In this document: positions 1-8,599 of the stretch, in pieces
Position numbering within the stretch: position 1 is the first letter of the stretch
How the letters are laid out: each line of letters starts with the position of its first letter
Assembly: GCF_029626025.1 (NCBI RefSeq)
Contig: NZ_JARUBF010000001.1
Location: 3,038,001 to 3,102,000, forward strand
Direction: 5' to 3'
Length of the DNA stretch: 64,000 nt
Origin: Solwaraspora sp. WMMD406
GTDB lineage: Bacteria; Actinomycetota; Actinomycetes; Mycobacteriales; Micromonosporaceae
Position numbers and translations under genes: made by a program
Notes under the pieces: generated by a model
The model's database searches: none
Seen by the model: only the letters and a program-made list of their open reading frames with translations
What the model was told of the DNA's origin: nothing

Positions 1-1072
1 GCTGGGCCGGTCGCCCGTACGGCGTCGCCTGACGGTTCGTCGTCGTTGGTTCGGCCGGCGCCGCCGGAGGAGCGTCGTACCGCCGGTCGGCCGGTGTCCG
101 GGGCGGTTCGGCGTACGGCGGACGGCGGACGGGACCCGCATGGCCTGCGGATTCTGTCGGGCGGACCCGGTAGACCTCGGCTGCGTCCCGATCCCGGGCA
201 TCGGGGCGGCCCGGTGGGGGCGGCCCGACGCGTCGCTGGTCTTGGCCGTGCCCCGACCGTGCCGGATCGGGGTGTACGGGATCGGGGCGTATGGGATCGG
301 CGTGCTCGCGGGGGGGCGTGGCCCACCCCGGGAGACCGGCGCGGTGGTCTACCGGGGGCCGTCCCGGTTGGTCGCGACGATAGCCGTCCAAGCGCTGGTC
401 CGCCCGTGGGTCCCACTGCTCGCCACCGGCTGGCGGCCGGCCGTGTCGGTGCTCCGCCGGCCGCCGCTGCGACGGATCGGTACGCCGCTGCTCCATCCGC
501 CCGGTTGCGGCGGGTGGTTCCTCGCCGTACTCGCTGTGCGCCCGCGCCCGGCCACGTCCGTCGTGGCTGAACCAGCCGTCGTCGTGGTCGCCGCCGACGT
601 ACCGGTCGTCGCGTGGCCGACGGTCGTCCGGCCGGCGGTCGTCGCGGGGTGTCCGGCCGTCCGAGGGGTCGCGTCGGTAGATGTCGTCGCGTTGCCGGCC
701 GTCGGTGTGGCCGTGGCGTTCGTTGTCGGACAGCGGTGGCGTCTGCCGCCTGGTCGGGTTCGCCTGATAGACGTTGGCCCGGCCCCGGTCGACTCCCGGA
801 CGGGCATCGGATTCACGTCGCGGCTGCCGCCTGGCTCCGCGGTCTCCGGGGTAGCGCTGGCCGGGAAGCGGCACCCATTCGGCGGTCGGGTCCGACAGCC
901 ATGCCGGCTCCGCCGGCCGGCGGTCACGGCCGCGCCGCATCGCCTCCCAGCGGTCGTCGTCCCACTCGTCGTCGCGGTGGTCGTCGCGGTGGTCGTCGTC
1001 CGGCCGCTCGCCAGCGGGGCCGTCCTCCCAACGCCACGCCTGCCAGCGGCGGTCGAAATAGCCTTCGCTCAC
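1..1072 (-). CDS. Arg/Asp/Pro-rich low-complexity protein, C-terminus beyond window edge
   Basis: The reading frame is open on the minus strand from GTG at 1072-1070 to the window edge, at least 357 codons with no stop. The product starts VSEGYFDRRWQAWRW and is dominated by Arg, Asp, Gly, Pro and His, with runs such as DDDHRDDHRDDE. I see no membrane segment or catalytic motif, and it looks intrinsically disordered. A GAGGTG ribosome site lies just upstream, and the start overlaps the stop of a 37-codon upstream frame as GTGA. Third-position GC bias fits coding on this strand, while the long plus-strand and other minus frames here read as shadows. Function is unknown; it could be the disordered N-terminal part of a larger envelope or regulatory protein that continues outside the window. 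Confidence 0.62.
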   Translation of the reverse strand, partial: MSEGYFDRRWQAWRWEDGPAGERPDDDHRDDHRDDEWDDDRWEAMRRGRDRRPAEPAWLSDPTAEWVPLPGQRYPGDRGARRQPRRESDARPGVDRGRANVYQANPTRRQTPPLSDNERHGHTDGRQRDDIYRRDPSDGRTPRDDRRPDDRRPRDDRYVGGDHDDGWFSHDGRGRARAHSEYGEEPPAATGRMEQRRTDPSQRRPAEHRHGRPPAGGEQWDPRADQRLDGYRRDQPGRPPVDHRAGLPGWATPPREHADPIRPDPVHPDPARSGHGQDQRRVGPPPPGRPDARDRDAAEVYRVRPTESAGHAGPVRRPPYAEPPRTPADRRYDAPPAAPAEPTTTNRQATPYGRPAQ

Positions 1073-1182
1073 GCCGGCACCTCACGGTGCGCGTCCACCC
1101 GGGTTGCCCGCCGGGCGTGGCGGGACGGGGCGGTGCGCCGGGCACGGCAGAACCGGGGAGACGGTTCACGTGGCTCGCTCAC
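1069..1182 (-). CDS. Small basic protein (37 aa), coupled to the downstream Arg-rich gene
   Basis: A short frame starts at GTG 1182-1180 and ends with TGA at 1071-1069, overlapping the next GTG start by four bases (GTGA), a typical translational-coupling arrangement. A GAGGTGA ribosome site sits seven bases before the start. The 37-residue product is strongly basic, with many Arg in RRTAPSRHARRATRV. No domain is recognised. It may be a genuine small protein or a leader peptide. The 222 bases between it and the cupin stop hold no other gene that I can see. Confidence 0.4.
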   Translation of the reverse strand: MSEPREPSPRFCRARRTAPSRHARRATRVDAHREVPA

Positions 1183-1404
1183 GGCGATGTCACCTCGTCG
1201 AATACTCGCTGAGCAACCGTGGCAACCCGATAGAGTCCCCGGCCCGGTGCAGCATGGTTGCGGAAGGAGGGTAGCGGCGCGGACTCGGTCGACGCCACCG
1301 AACCGCCCGCACTGCGGCAAAACAAATGTTCCCGAATTCGGTCGCCCGCCTTCGGCGAGATCGGAATCGGGCGGTCGTCGGGCCGTCGCCGCCCGGTCGC
1401 CGGC

Positions 1405-1809
1405 TCAGCGATGCTTCATGATCAGTACGGCCGAGGTGCCCGGCTCCAACGCCTGGTAGACATGCGGCTGGTTAGCGGGGAAAGCGGCGTAGTCGCCCGG
1501 AGCGAGCACGACGGGCTCGTTCGTCGGCCCGGTACGGATCCGTCCGCTGGACACCACCAGGTGCTCCACGGTGCCCGGCAGGTGACCGGCCGCCTCGCGG
1601 GCCGGGCCGGGTTCGACCTGGATGAGGTAGATGTCCCGCCGGGAATGCCCGGGCGCGGCCGACAGTAGGGTGCCGACGAAATCGGCGTGTTCGGAACGCT
1701 GACCTTGCCCGTCACCGGCTCGGACCACCCGTACGGCGGCACTGGGCGGCTCCACGAGCCGGCTGAACGGTACGCCGAGCGCGACCGCGAGGGACCAGAG
1801 CGTTTCCAC
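1405..1809 (-). CDS. Cupin-domain protein with only a remnant of an XRE helix-turn-helix
   Basis: The 134-residue product from GTG 1809 is mostly a C-terminal cupin sensor fold: residues about 55-130 carry GTVEHLVVSSG, LAPGDYAAFPANQPHVYQAL and a closing VLIM strand. Family members usually have an N-terminal XRE DNA-binding domain of about 70 residues. Here the frame reads upstream through GTLDEAGSGNPSVETLWSLAVALG, which matches the end of such a domain (recognition-helix turn and helices 4-5). The first helices are absent, because the stop of the DUF3043 gene lies only 67 bases upstream. The gene is therefore 5' truncated, or it is a stand-alone cupin starting at the GTG. A sensory or regulatory role is expected for the intact family; DNA binding by this product is doubtful. 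Confidence 0.65.
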   Translation of the reverse strand: METLWSLAVALGVPFSRLVEPPSAAVRVVRAGDGQGQRSEHADFVGTLLSAAPGHSRRDIYLIQVEPGPAREAAGHLPGTVEHLVVSSGRIRTGPTNEPVVLAPGDYAAFPANQPHVYQALEPGTSAVLIMKHR

Positions 1810-1876
1810 GCTCGGGTTGCCGGATCCTGCCTCGTCGAGCGTGCCTGGGCCAAGCAGATCTTCGTGCCTGGGTCGA

Positions 1877-2488
1877 TCAGAATTTGTCGCCCAGCTGCAC
1901 CCGGGGGACCGGGGTCCGCATCCGGCGGAACGTCATCGCCCGCATGATCGCGTAGAAGTAGATCCCGCCCATCCGCTCGGTCGACTTCGGGAACCGCTGC
2001 CGCACCAGCTTGCCGATCCGCCGGGAGATCAGCACCGAATCGACCACCACTAGTACCGCCAGGGTGACCCAGAGGACGTTGGACGCCAGCTGGACCGCTG
2101 GTGGCATGGTCGGTCCCGAACCGATCAGCACCAGCAGCGCGCCGCCGAAGAACCAGGTGCCGACGGTACGGCGGGAGTCGACCACGTCGCGGGCCAGCCC
2201 ACGCTCGGGGGCACGGTCCCGAGGTCCACCCTCCCGCCGGAACTCCTCCGAGATCGCCGCCCGCCGGGCCCGACGCTGCTCGCGGGCTTCCTGCTTGGTC
2301 AGCGGTTTGGCGTCCCCGGCAGGCCGACGACCGGCGGCGGGGCGTTTGGGGGTGACCACGCCGAGTTCTTTCTTGCTCGGCGTGTATCCCTTGGGGTGGC
2401 TGGAGGCGTGCTCAGGCTCCGGGACGGTGTCCTCGGGGTGATCGGCTTCCACGACGGCGGCGGACTTGCGGCGAAACAGCGACGGCAC
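1877..2488 (-). CDS. DUF3043 family membrane protein
   Basis: The 203-residue product starts at GTG 2488 (PSLFRRKSA), the usual N-terminus of actinobacterial DUF3043 proteins; a longer frame to 2533 exists but its extra N-terminus is not typical. Features are a charged N-terminal half with PKGYTPSKKELGVVTPKR and GDAKPLTKQEAREQRR, then two hydrophobic segments around WFFGGALLVLIGSG and VLWVTLAVLVVVDSVLI, and a basic C-terminal tail ending LGDKF. It is a predicted inner-membrane protein of unknown function, widespread in actinobacteria. It is transcribed away from murA on the same strand, with 162 bases between them. Confidence 0.82.
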   Translation of the reverse strand: MPSLFRRKSAAVVEADHPEDTVPEPEHASSHPKGYTPSKKELGVVTPKRPAAGRRPAGDAKPLTKQEAREQRRARRAAISEEFRREGGPRDRAPERGLARDVVDSRRTVGTWFFGGALLVLIGSGPTMPPAVQLASNVLWVTLAVLVVVDSVLISRRIGKLVRQRFPKSTERMGGIYFYAIMRAMTFRRMRTPVPRVQLGDKF

Positions 2489-2650
2489 GGGGTGAAGGGT
2501 AGCCAACCACCGCCACCACCCGCACCTTCGCACCCGGTGGGTGACGATCCACAGGGTGACCGGCCAGCTGGCACGCAGGTGCGGGTGGTACGGACGGATC
2601 GGCCTGGTCGGGCTGGTCGGGCTGTCTGACCGGTCGGGCTGTCTGACCGG

Positions 2651-4006
2651 TCAGGGCCGCTCGACGAGGGCGCCGAGGTCGGCCAGCTTGGCCTCGAAGT
2701 CCTCGTACCCCCGGTTGATCAGGTCGACGCCGTACACCCGGGAGGTGCCCTCGGCGGCGAGCGCCGCGATCAGGTGGCTGAACCCGGCGCGCAGATCCGG
2801 GATGACCAGGTCGGCGGCGTGCAGCTTGCTCGGGCCGGCGATGACCGCCGAGTGCTTGAAGTTGCGCCGACCGAACCGGCACGGGGTGCCGCCCAGGCAC
2901 TCGCGGTAGACCTGGATCGTCGCGCCCATCGTGTTGAGCGCCTCGGTGTAGCCCAGCCGCTGCTCGTACACCGTCTCGTGGACGATCGACAGCCCACGGG
3001 CCTGGGTCAGGGCGACCACCAGTGGCTGCTGCCAGTCGGTCATGAAGCCGGGGTGCACGTCGGTTTCGAGGGCGACCGCCCGCAGTTCGTTGCCGGGGTG
3101 CCAGAAGCGGATGCCGCCTTCCTGGCCGGTGCTGCCGACCCGGGGCGGACGGGCGTCGGTGACCTCGTAGGCGCCGCCGACCGAGCGGAACACGTTGAGG
3201 AAGGTCATCATGTCGGCCTGCTGCGCGCCGAGGACGTTGACGTCGCCGCCGGTGGCCAGCGCCGCCGCCGCCCAGCTGGCCGCCTCGATCCGGTCCGGGA
3301 TCGGCCGGTGCGAATAGCCGCCGAGGCGGGGTACGCCGTGGATCTCGATGACTCGGTCGGTGTGCACCTTGATGATCGCGCCCATTTTCTGCATGACGCA
3401 GATCAGGTCGATGATCTCCGGCTCGACCGCCGCGTTGCGCAGCTCGGTGACGCCGTCGGCCAGCACCGCCGTCAACAGCACCTGCTCGGTGGCGCCGACG
3501 CTCGGGTACGGCAGCTCGAACTTGGTGCCGTGCAGCCCGTTGGGCGCGGTCAGGTGCAGACCTTGCGGGGTCTTTTCGACGACCGCGCCGAATTCGCGCA
3601 GCGCCTGCATGTGGAAGTCGATCGGCCGGGGACCGATATGGCAGCCGCCCAGGTCCGGGATGAACGCGTGGCCGAGTCGGTGCAGCAGCGGACCGCAGAA
3701 CAGGATCGGGATCCGGCTGGAACCGGCGTGCACGTTGATCTGGTCGAACGAGGCGCTTTCCACGTTGGCCGGGTCGAGGACCAGTTCGCCGTCCTCGGCG
3801 CCGTCGCTGACCTTGACCCCGTGCAGTTCGAGCAGACCACGGACGACTTCGACGTCACGGATCCGTGGCACGTCGTAGAGCCGGCTCGGCTCGTCGCCCA
3901 ACAATGCGGCCACCATCGCCTTGGAGACGAGATTCTTGGCGCCTCGGACCCGGATCTGGCCGTGCAGCGGAGTGCCGCCATGCACGATCAGGACGTCGTC
4001 GGTCAA
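2651..4006 (-). CDS. murA: UDP-N-acetylglucosamine 1-carboxyvinyltransferase
   Basis: MurA transfers enolpyruvate from PEP to UDP-GlcNAc, the first committed cytoplasmic step of peptidoglycan synthesis. The 451-residue product has the family hallmarks: RVRGAKNLVSKAMVAALL near the N-terminus, the PEP-reactive Cys within GGCHIGPRPIDFH, SVGATEQVLLTAVLADG, and the C-terminal DLRAGFSHLIAALAAEG. The catalytic Cys is kept, unlike the Cys-to-Asp variants that resist fosfomycin. I chose TTG at 4006-4004 as start because GGAGG lies five bases upstream (GGAGGTTTCGTTG) and the protein then begins TDDVLIVHGG like relatives. The open frame to 4105 adds an atypical N-terminus. Upstream on this strand, CCCTATACGACGG could be a -10 element. 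Confidence 0.95.
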   Translation of the reverse strand: MTDDVLIVHGGTPLHGQIRVRGAKNLVSKAMVAALLGDEPSRLYDVPRIRDVEVVRGLLELHGVKVSDGAEDGELVLDPANVESASFDQINVHAGSSRIPILFCGPLLHRLGHAFIPDLGGCHIGPRPIDFHMQALREFGAVVEKTPQGLHLTAPNGLHGTKFELPYPSVGATEQVLLTAVLADGVTELRNAAVEPEIIDLICVMQKMGAIIKVHTDRVIEIHGVPRLGGYSHRPIPDRIEAASWAAAALATGGDVNVLGAQQADMMTFLNVFRSVGGAYEVTDARPPRVGSTGQEGGIRFWHPGNELRAVALETDVHPGFMTDWQQPLVVALTQARGLSIVHETVYEQRLGYTEALNTMGATIQVYRECLGGTPCRFGRRNFKHSAVIAGPSKLHAADLVIPDLRAGFSHLIAALAAEGTSRVYGVDLINRGYEDFEAKLADLGALVERP

Positions 4007-4339
4007 CGAAACCTCCAGCGCGTCGATGCTGCCGTCGTATAGGGGTGTGGAGCTGGACCGGCAGGTACGCCAAAACGTGTCCCGGCCGGTGGCGGGCGAA
4101 ACCAACGGATCCGCGAACGGGTCAGCGGTCGGTGGACCTCAGGTCACGGCCGAGGACGGCCGCGCCGCTGGGCATCGATGATCCGTACTGCCCGTTCATC
4201 GCCTGAGGCAGCATAGCGCTCTGTGATGGAAACAGGATCCGCTCGCCGCTCCGATTGGCACGAATTCGGGAACGACGGTACGTATGTGTAGGTCTCAGAT
4301 TACTTTCGGTGACACAATTGCGGAGTGTCGGTTATCCGA
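4007..4339. other. Intergenic stretch between nadA end and murA start (no gene seen)
   Basis: This 333-base stretch has no convincing coding frame. It lies between two minus-strand genes and should hold the murA promoter; TATACG near 4036-4041 (minus strand) is a possible -10 box. The part near 4260-4325 is less GC-rich than its surroundings and contains CGAATTCGGGAA, which recurs in opposite orientation at 1329-1340 next to the cupin gene. I cannot say whether that recurrence matters. Confidence 0.5.
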
Positions 4340-5518
4340 TCACGGCAACGCGAGCATCTGGTCGAGTGCGACCCGCGCGAAGTGCGCCGTCCGCTCGTCG
4401 ACCGTGATCTGGTTGGGCACCCGTCCGGCGACCAACTCTTCCAGCGCCCACACCAGGTGCGGCAGGTCGATCCGGTTCATGGTCGAGCAGTAGCAGACCG
4501 CCCGGTCCAGGAACATGACCTGCTTGTCCGGGTGGGCCAGCGCCAGCCGACGGACCAGGTTCAGCTCGGTGCCGACCGCCCACGCCGATCCGGCCGGCGC
4601 CGCCTCGATGGTCTTGATGATGTATTCCGTGGAGCCGACCTGGTCGGCCGCGGTGACCACCTCGTAGCGGCACTCCGGGTGGACCAGCACGTTGACCCCG
4701 GGCACCCGCATCCGTACCTCGTCGACGCTGCTGCGGGTGAACCGCCCGTGCACCGAGCAGTGCCCCCGCCAGAGCACCATCTTGGCCTCGCGTAGCTGCC
4801 GCGCGGTCAGCCCGCCGCCCGGCTTGTGCGGGTCGTAGAGCACACAGTCGTCGGCGTCGAGGCCCATCTCCAGCACCGCCGTGTTGCGGCCCAGGTGCTG
4901 GTCCGGCAGGAACAACACCCGCTGTCCCCGCTCGAACGCCCAGGTCAGCGCCCGCTTGGCGTTCGACGAGGTGCAGACCACGCCGCCGTTGCGCCCGACG
5001 AACCCCTTGATGTCGGCAGACGAGTTCATGTACGTCACCGGCACCGTCGAATCGGCCGCACCCGCGTCTGCGAGGGCCTCCCACGCGGTCTCCACCTGGC
5101 CCAACACCGCCATGTCCGCCATCGAACAGCCGGCGGCCAGGTCCGGCAGGATCACCCGCTGGGCGGGACCGGTCAGAATGTCGGCGCTCTCCGCCATGAA
5201 GTGCACGCCGCAGAAGACGATGAACTCCGCCGACGGTCGGGCGGCGGCCTCCCGGGCCAACTTGAACGAGTCGCCGGTCACGTCGGCGAACTGGATCACT
5301 TCGTCGCGCTGGTAGTGGTGCCCGAGCACGAAGACCCGGTCACCGAGGGCCGCCTTGGCGGCGGTGGCCCGGGCGACCAGGTCCGGGTCGCTGGGCGCCG
5401 GCAGGTCCCCGGGACACTCCACGCCGCGCTCGGTCGCCGGATCGGCACCCCGGCCGAGCAGCAGCAGAGCGGTCGCGGTGCTGGATGGCTCAACCCACGT
5501 CGAAGTCACGAGATCCAT
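4340..5518 (-). CDS. nadA: Quinolinate synthase A
   Basis: NadA condenses iminoaspartate with dihydroxyacetone phosphate to quinolinate in de novo NAD synthesis and carries an oxygen-sensitive 4Fe-4S cluster. The 392-residue protein starts at ATG 5518 (MDLVTSTWVEP). It shows VFVLGHHYQRDEVIQFAD, the first cluster Cys in FCGVHFMAESADIL, VTYMNSSADIKGFVG, the second cluster Cys in HPECRYEVV, and the third in RAVCYCSTMNRIDL. All three ligand cysteines expected for the family can be placed. The partner genes nadB and nadC are not in this window, so the operon arrangement seen in some bacteria is absent. The neighbouring glycerate kinase gene is divergent, with an 85-base shared upstream region. Confidence 0.95.
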   Translation of the reverse strand: MDLVTSTWVEPSSTATALLLLGRGADPATERGVECPGDLPAPSDPDLVARATAAKAALGDRVFVLGHHYQRDEVIQFADVTGDSFKLAREAAARPSAEFIVFCGVHFMAESADILTGPAQRVILPDLAAGCSMADMAVLGQVETAWEALADAGAADSTVPVTYMNSSADIKGFVGRNGGVVCTSSNAKRALTWAFERGQRVLFLPDQHLGRNTAVLEMGLDADDCVLYDPHKPGGGLTARQLREAKMVLWRGHCSVHGRFTRSSVDEVRMRVPGVNVLVHPECRYEVVTAADQVGSTEYIIKTIEAAPAGSAWAVGTELNLVRRLALAHPDKQVMFLDRAVCYCSTMNRIDLPHLVWALEELVAGRVPNQITVDERTAHFARVALDQMLALP

Positions 5519-5603
5519 GCTCGCACAGCTCCGCCCGGCTGCGACCGCTGCGCGTGTGGCCTGCCGCACTACGGCGCCATGTCTCCTGCCACACTGCTGA
5601 TCC

Positions 5604-6749
5604 ATGCGGGTCCTGATCTGTCCGGACAAGTTCGCCGGCACCCTCACCGCGTCCGAGGTCGCCGCCGCCGTCGCGGCCGGCTGGCGGGACCGGGCACCCA
5701 CCGACGACCTCGTCGAGCTGCCGCTGTCGGACGGGGGACCCGGGTTCATCGACGCCGTGGCCGGCCCGACCGGCGGCCGGCGGATCACCGTACCGACGGT
5801 CGATCCGCTCGGCCGGCCGGCCGTCGGCGAGATCCTGCTGGTCGACGGTCCGGCCGGGCGGACCGGGTACGTCGAGAGCGCCCAGGCCTGCGGACTGCAC
5901 CTGCTGACGCCGGCCGAGCGTGACCCGAAACACACCACCTCGTACGGACTCGGTCTGTTGTTGCTGGCCGCCGTCGAGCACGGGGCCGGCCGGGTCGTCG
6001 TCGGGCTCGGCGGCTCGGCCACCAACGACGCCGGTGCCGGCATGCTCACCGCGCTCGGCGTCACCCCGCTGGACACCGCCGGCTACGCCCTGCCGTACGG
6101 CGGAGCCGCGCTCGCCGCCGCCGAGTCCCTGGACGGCTCGCCCCGGCTGCGCGGTGTCGAACTCGTCGCCGCGACCGACGTCGACAACCCGCTGACCGGG
6201 CTGCACGGGGCCAGCAACGTGTACGGCCCGCAGAAGGGCGCCGACCGGGCCGACGTACTGCTGCTCGACGCCGCGCTGGAGCGGTTCGCGGGCGTCCTCG
6301 TCGCGGGGTTGCCCGGCTGCCCGCCGCAGCTGGCGGCGCTGCCCGGGGCCGGTGCCGCCGGTGGCATCGGGGCGGCCCTGCTCGCCCTCGGCGGCCGGTG
6401 CGAGTCCGGCATCGCGCTGGTCACCGGTCTGATCGGGCTGCCCACCGCGCTGGACGCCGCGGACCTGGTGATCACCGGCGAAGGGTCGTTCGACCATCAG
6501 TCGCTGCGCGGCAAGGTGGTCGCCGGGGTGGCCGGCGCGGCTCGGGACCGGGGCCTGCCGTGCGTGGTGCTCGCGGGCCGGGTCTCCACCGGGCGGCGGG
6601 AGTCGGCGGCGGCCGGGGTCACCGAGACGTACGCGCTGGTCGACCACTTCGGCGGGGAGACCGGCGGTGGGCTGGAACAGGCGTTGGCCCGCCCGGCCGA
6701 CGGGCTGCGGCAGATCGCCGCGCGGCTGGCGGGGCAGTGGAGCCGCTGA
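5604..6749 (+). CDS. Glycerate kinase
   Basis: The product (381 aa) belongs to the GlxK/GckA glycerate kinase family, which phosphorylates D-glycerate with ATP to 2- or 3-phosphoglycerate. Visible motifs are the N-terminal MRVLICPDKFAGTLTASEVA, LPLSDGGPGF, VVGLGGSATNDAGAGML, and the C-terminal ITGEGSFDHQSLRGKVVAGVA. Length is normal for the family. It starts at ATG 5604, divergent from nadA, and sits upstream of erpA and a PfkB kinase. The same set (glycerate kinase, A-type Fe-S carrier, adenosine-kinase-like gene) occurs close together in mycobacteria. No glyoxylate carboligase or tartronate pathway genes are nearby. Confidence 0.9.
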   Translation: MRVLICPDKFAGTLTASEVAAAVAAGWRDRAPTDDLVELPLSDGGPGFIDAVAGPTGGRRITVPTVDPLGRPAVGEILLVDGPAGRTGYVESAQACGLHLLTPAERDPKHTTSYGLGLLLLAAVEHGAGRVVVGLGGSATNDAGAGMLTALGVTPLDTAGYALPYGGAALAAAESLDGSPRLRGVELVAATDVDNPLTGLHGASNVYGPQKGADRADVLLLDAALERFAGVLVAGLPGCPPQLAALPGAGAAGGIGAALLALGGRCESGIALVTGLIGLPTALDAADLVITGEGSFDHQSLRGKVVAGVAGAARDRGLPCVVLAGRVSTGRRESAAAGVTETYALVDHFGGETGGGLEQALARPADGLRQIAARLAGQWSR

Positions 6750-6780
6750 CCCGGCTCAGCCCGGCGGCGTGCTCCGGCCG

Positions 6781-6840
6781 GCGGCCCGGCCCGGCGGCCC
6801 GGCCCGGCGGCCCGGCCCGGCGGCCCGGCCCGGCGGCACC
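6781..6840. repeat. 13-bp GC-only tandem repeat, four copies
   Basis: Four perfect copies of GCGGCCCGGCCCG lie head to tail at 6781-6832, followed by the beginning of a fifth. They sit between the glycerate kinase stop and the erpA promoter region. The tract contains only G and C, so it may fold strongly in RNA and is likely to vary in copy number. Confidence 0.85.
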
Positions 6841-6976
6841 GCCGGCCGGAGCGGGACAAGTGATCTAGGTGGCGAATCACGTCGAGATGTCGCCACCTGG
6901 ATTGGGAATCGTCGCCGGGGCGGCTAGCGTTAGCCAGTACGGACGAATACGCACCCGTCGCAGGGGAGACTTTCAC

Positions 6977-7345
6977 GTGAGCACTTCAGCGCAGTCCGAA
7001 ACGACCGAGACCGCGGCACAGACCACCGTCGTCCTGACCGACGTGGCCGCCGAGAAGGTCAAGGCACTGCTCGAGCAGGAGGGTCGCGACGACCTGCGGC
7101 TGCGGGTCGCCGTACAGCCGGGCGGCTGCTCTGGCCTGCGTTACCAGCTGTTCTTCGACGAGCGGTCGCTCGACGGCGACGTCGTCGACGACTTCGGCGG
7201 TGTCGAGGTGGTCGTCGACCGGATGAGCGCCCCCTACCTCACCGGCGCGAAGATCGACTTCGCCGACCGGATCGACGCGCAGGGCTTCACGATCGACAAC
7301 CCCAACGCGCAGAACTCCTGCGCGTGTGGTGACTCGTTCCACTGA
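6977..7345 (+). CDS. erpA: A-type iron-sulfur cluster carrier protein
   Basis: The 122-residue product is an A-type carrier (IscA/ErpA/SufA family) that delivers Fe-S clusters to apo-proteins. The three ligand cysteines are present: one in QPGGCSGLRYQ and two in the C-terminal NSCACGDSFH. The core also has VVDRMSAPYLTGAKIDF. I chose GTG 6977 because GGGGAG lies upstream and the following VSTSAQSETTE tail resembles actinobacterial relatives; a longer open frame from 6869 is unlikely. The window also encodes Fe-S proteins (NadA, Rieske subunit) that could be clients. It is a single gene, separated by about 160 bases from the kinase downstream. Confidence 0.92.
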   Translation: MSTSAQSETTETAAQTTVVLTDVAAEKVKALLEQEGRDDLRLRVAVQPGGCSGLRYQLFFDERSLDGDVVDDFGGVEVVVDRMSAPYLTGAKIDFADRIDAQGFTIDNPNAQNSCACGDSFH

Positions 7346-7503
7346 TCTGGTCGGTCGCGTCACCGTCCGGGCCGGTCCGCCGGCACCGGGCGGTCGTGCG
7401 TGTCTGATAGTGCTGATTTGAGACTGGTACGGGTTCTGGTCGCCCCGGTGCCGGTAAGCTGGCCGACGCACGCTTTTCATACCCCCGACATCTGAGGGCC
7501 GAC

Positions 7504-8481
7504 ATGAAGATCGCCGTCACCGGCTCGATCGCCACCGACCATCTGATGCACTTCCCCGGCCGGTTCGCCGGTCAGCTGATCGCCGACCAGCTGGACAAGG
7601 TCTCCCTGTCGTTCCTCGTCGACGACCTCGTCGTCCGCCGGGGCGGAGTGGCGGCCAACATCTCCTTCGGGCTGGCACAGCTCGGCCTGCGGCCGGTGCT
7701 GCTCGGCGCGGTCGGTACCGACTTCGCCGACTACCGCTCCTGGCTGGAGCGCCACGGCGTCGACTGCGACTCCGTACACGTCAGCGAGCTGGCGCACACG
7801 GCCCGGTTCGTCTGCACCACCGACGACGACCTGTGCCAGATCGCCTCGTTCTACGCGGGCGCGATGAGCGAGGCCCGCAACATCGAGCTGGCGCCGGTCG
7901 CCGCCCGGGTCGGCGGACTCGACCTGGTGCTGGTCAGCGCCAACGACCCGGCGGCGATGCTGCGCCACTCGGCCGAGTGTCGCGACCGGGGCTACCGGTT
8001 CGCCGCCGACCCGTCGCAGCAGCTGGCCCGGATGAGCGGCGAGGACGTCCGTCAGCTCATCGATGGAGCGGAATACCTGCTGACCAACGAGTACGAGCGG
8101 TCGCTGCTGGAGAGCAAGGTCGGCCTCACCGGCGACCAGTTGCTCGACCTGGTGACGGTACGGGTCACCACGCTCGGTGCCGACGGGGTGGAGATCACCG
8201 GCCGGGGCATCGAGCGGATCCACGTACCGGTGGCCCGGGACGTCGTCGCCGACGACCCGACCGGCGTCGGTGACGGGTTCCGGGCCGGCTTCTTCGCCGC
8301 GCTCGGCTGGGGCCTCGGCCTGGAGCGCGCGGCGCAGGTCGGCTGCCTGGTCGCCGCGCTGGTGCTGGAGACCACCGGACCGCAGGAGTACGACGTCAAG
8401 CCGGACATCTTCCTCAAGCGGCTCGCCGACTCGTACGGCGACGCCGCCGCCGAGGACGTCCGCCCCTTCCTGCCCGCCTGA
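7504..8481 (+). CDS. adoK: PfkB-family carbohydrate kinase, adenosine-kinase-like
   Basis: The 325-residue ribokinase-fold protein starts MKIAVTGSIATDHLMHFPG. It has the substrate-side GGVAANISFGLAQLG near residue 58 and the C-terminal PfkB signature DDPTGVGDGFRAGFF with the catalytic Asp (residues about 250-264). Context next to erpA and glycerate kinase parallels M. tuberculosis Rv2202c, characterised as an adenosine kinase, so phosphorylation of adenosine to AMP is the best guess. The sugar or nucleoside cannot be read from sequence alone. Start ATG 7504 follows GAGGGCCGAC. The gene converges on a phosphotransferase gene across a large palindrome. Confidence 0.82.
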   Translation: MKIAVTGSIATDHLMHFPGRFAGQLIADQLDKVSLSFLVDDLVVRRGGVAANISFGLAQLGLRPVLLGAVGTDFADYRSWLERHGVDCDSVHVSELAHTARFVCTTDDDLCQIASFYAGAMSEARNIELAPVAARVGGLDLVLVSANDPAAMLRHSAECRDRGYRFAADPSQQLARMSGEDVRQLIDGAEYLLTNEYERSLLESKVGLTGDQLLDLVTVRVTTLGADGVEITGRGIERIHVPVARDVVADDPTGVGDGFRAGFFAALGWGLGLERAAQVGCLVAALVLETTGPQEYDVKPDIFLKRLADSYGDAAAEDVRPFLPA

Positions 8482-8532
8482 CGTTCGTAGCAGCTCGGCT
8501 GCCAGCGTGGCGGACCGCTGCGGGCCAGCGTC

Positions 8533-8599
8533 AAGATCAATGTGAGCGCCATGGGTGTCATCCGCGCTATGTGACACCCATAGCGCTCACATTGATCTT
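8533..8599. repeat. Large near-perfect palindrome (28-bp arms, 11-base loop)
   Basis: The arms 8533-8560 and 8572-8599 are inverted copies with a single mismatch, separated by 11 bases. They begin AAGATCAATGTGAGCGC and contain ATGGGTGTCA. The element lies between the convergent kinase and phosphotransferase genes, and its right arm ends on the first base of the phosphotransferase stop codon. It could act as a bidirectional terminator, although there is no T-run, or it could be a repeated palindromic mobile sequence of the REP/MITE kind. Confidence 0.9.

Noticed and set aside
140-1459. Long plus-strand frames over the first 1.4 kb
   Set aside because: They run opposite the minus-strand Arg/Asp-rich frame, have unnatural composition, and end without ribosome sites; they are shadows produced by high GC.
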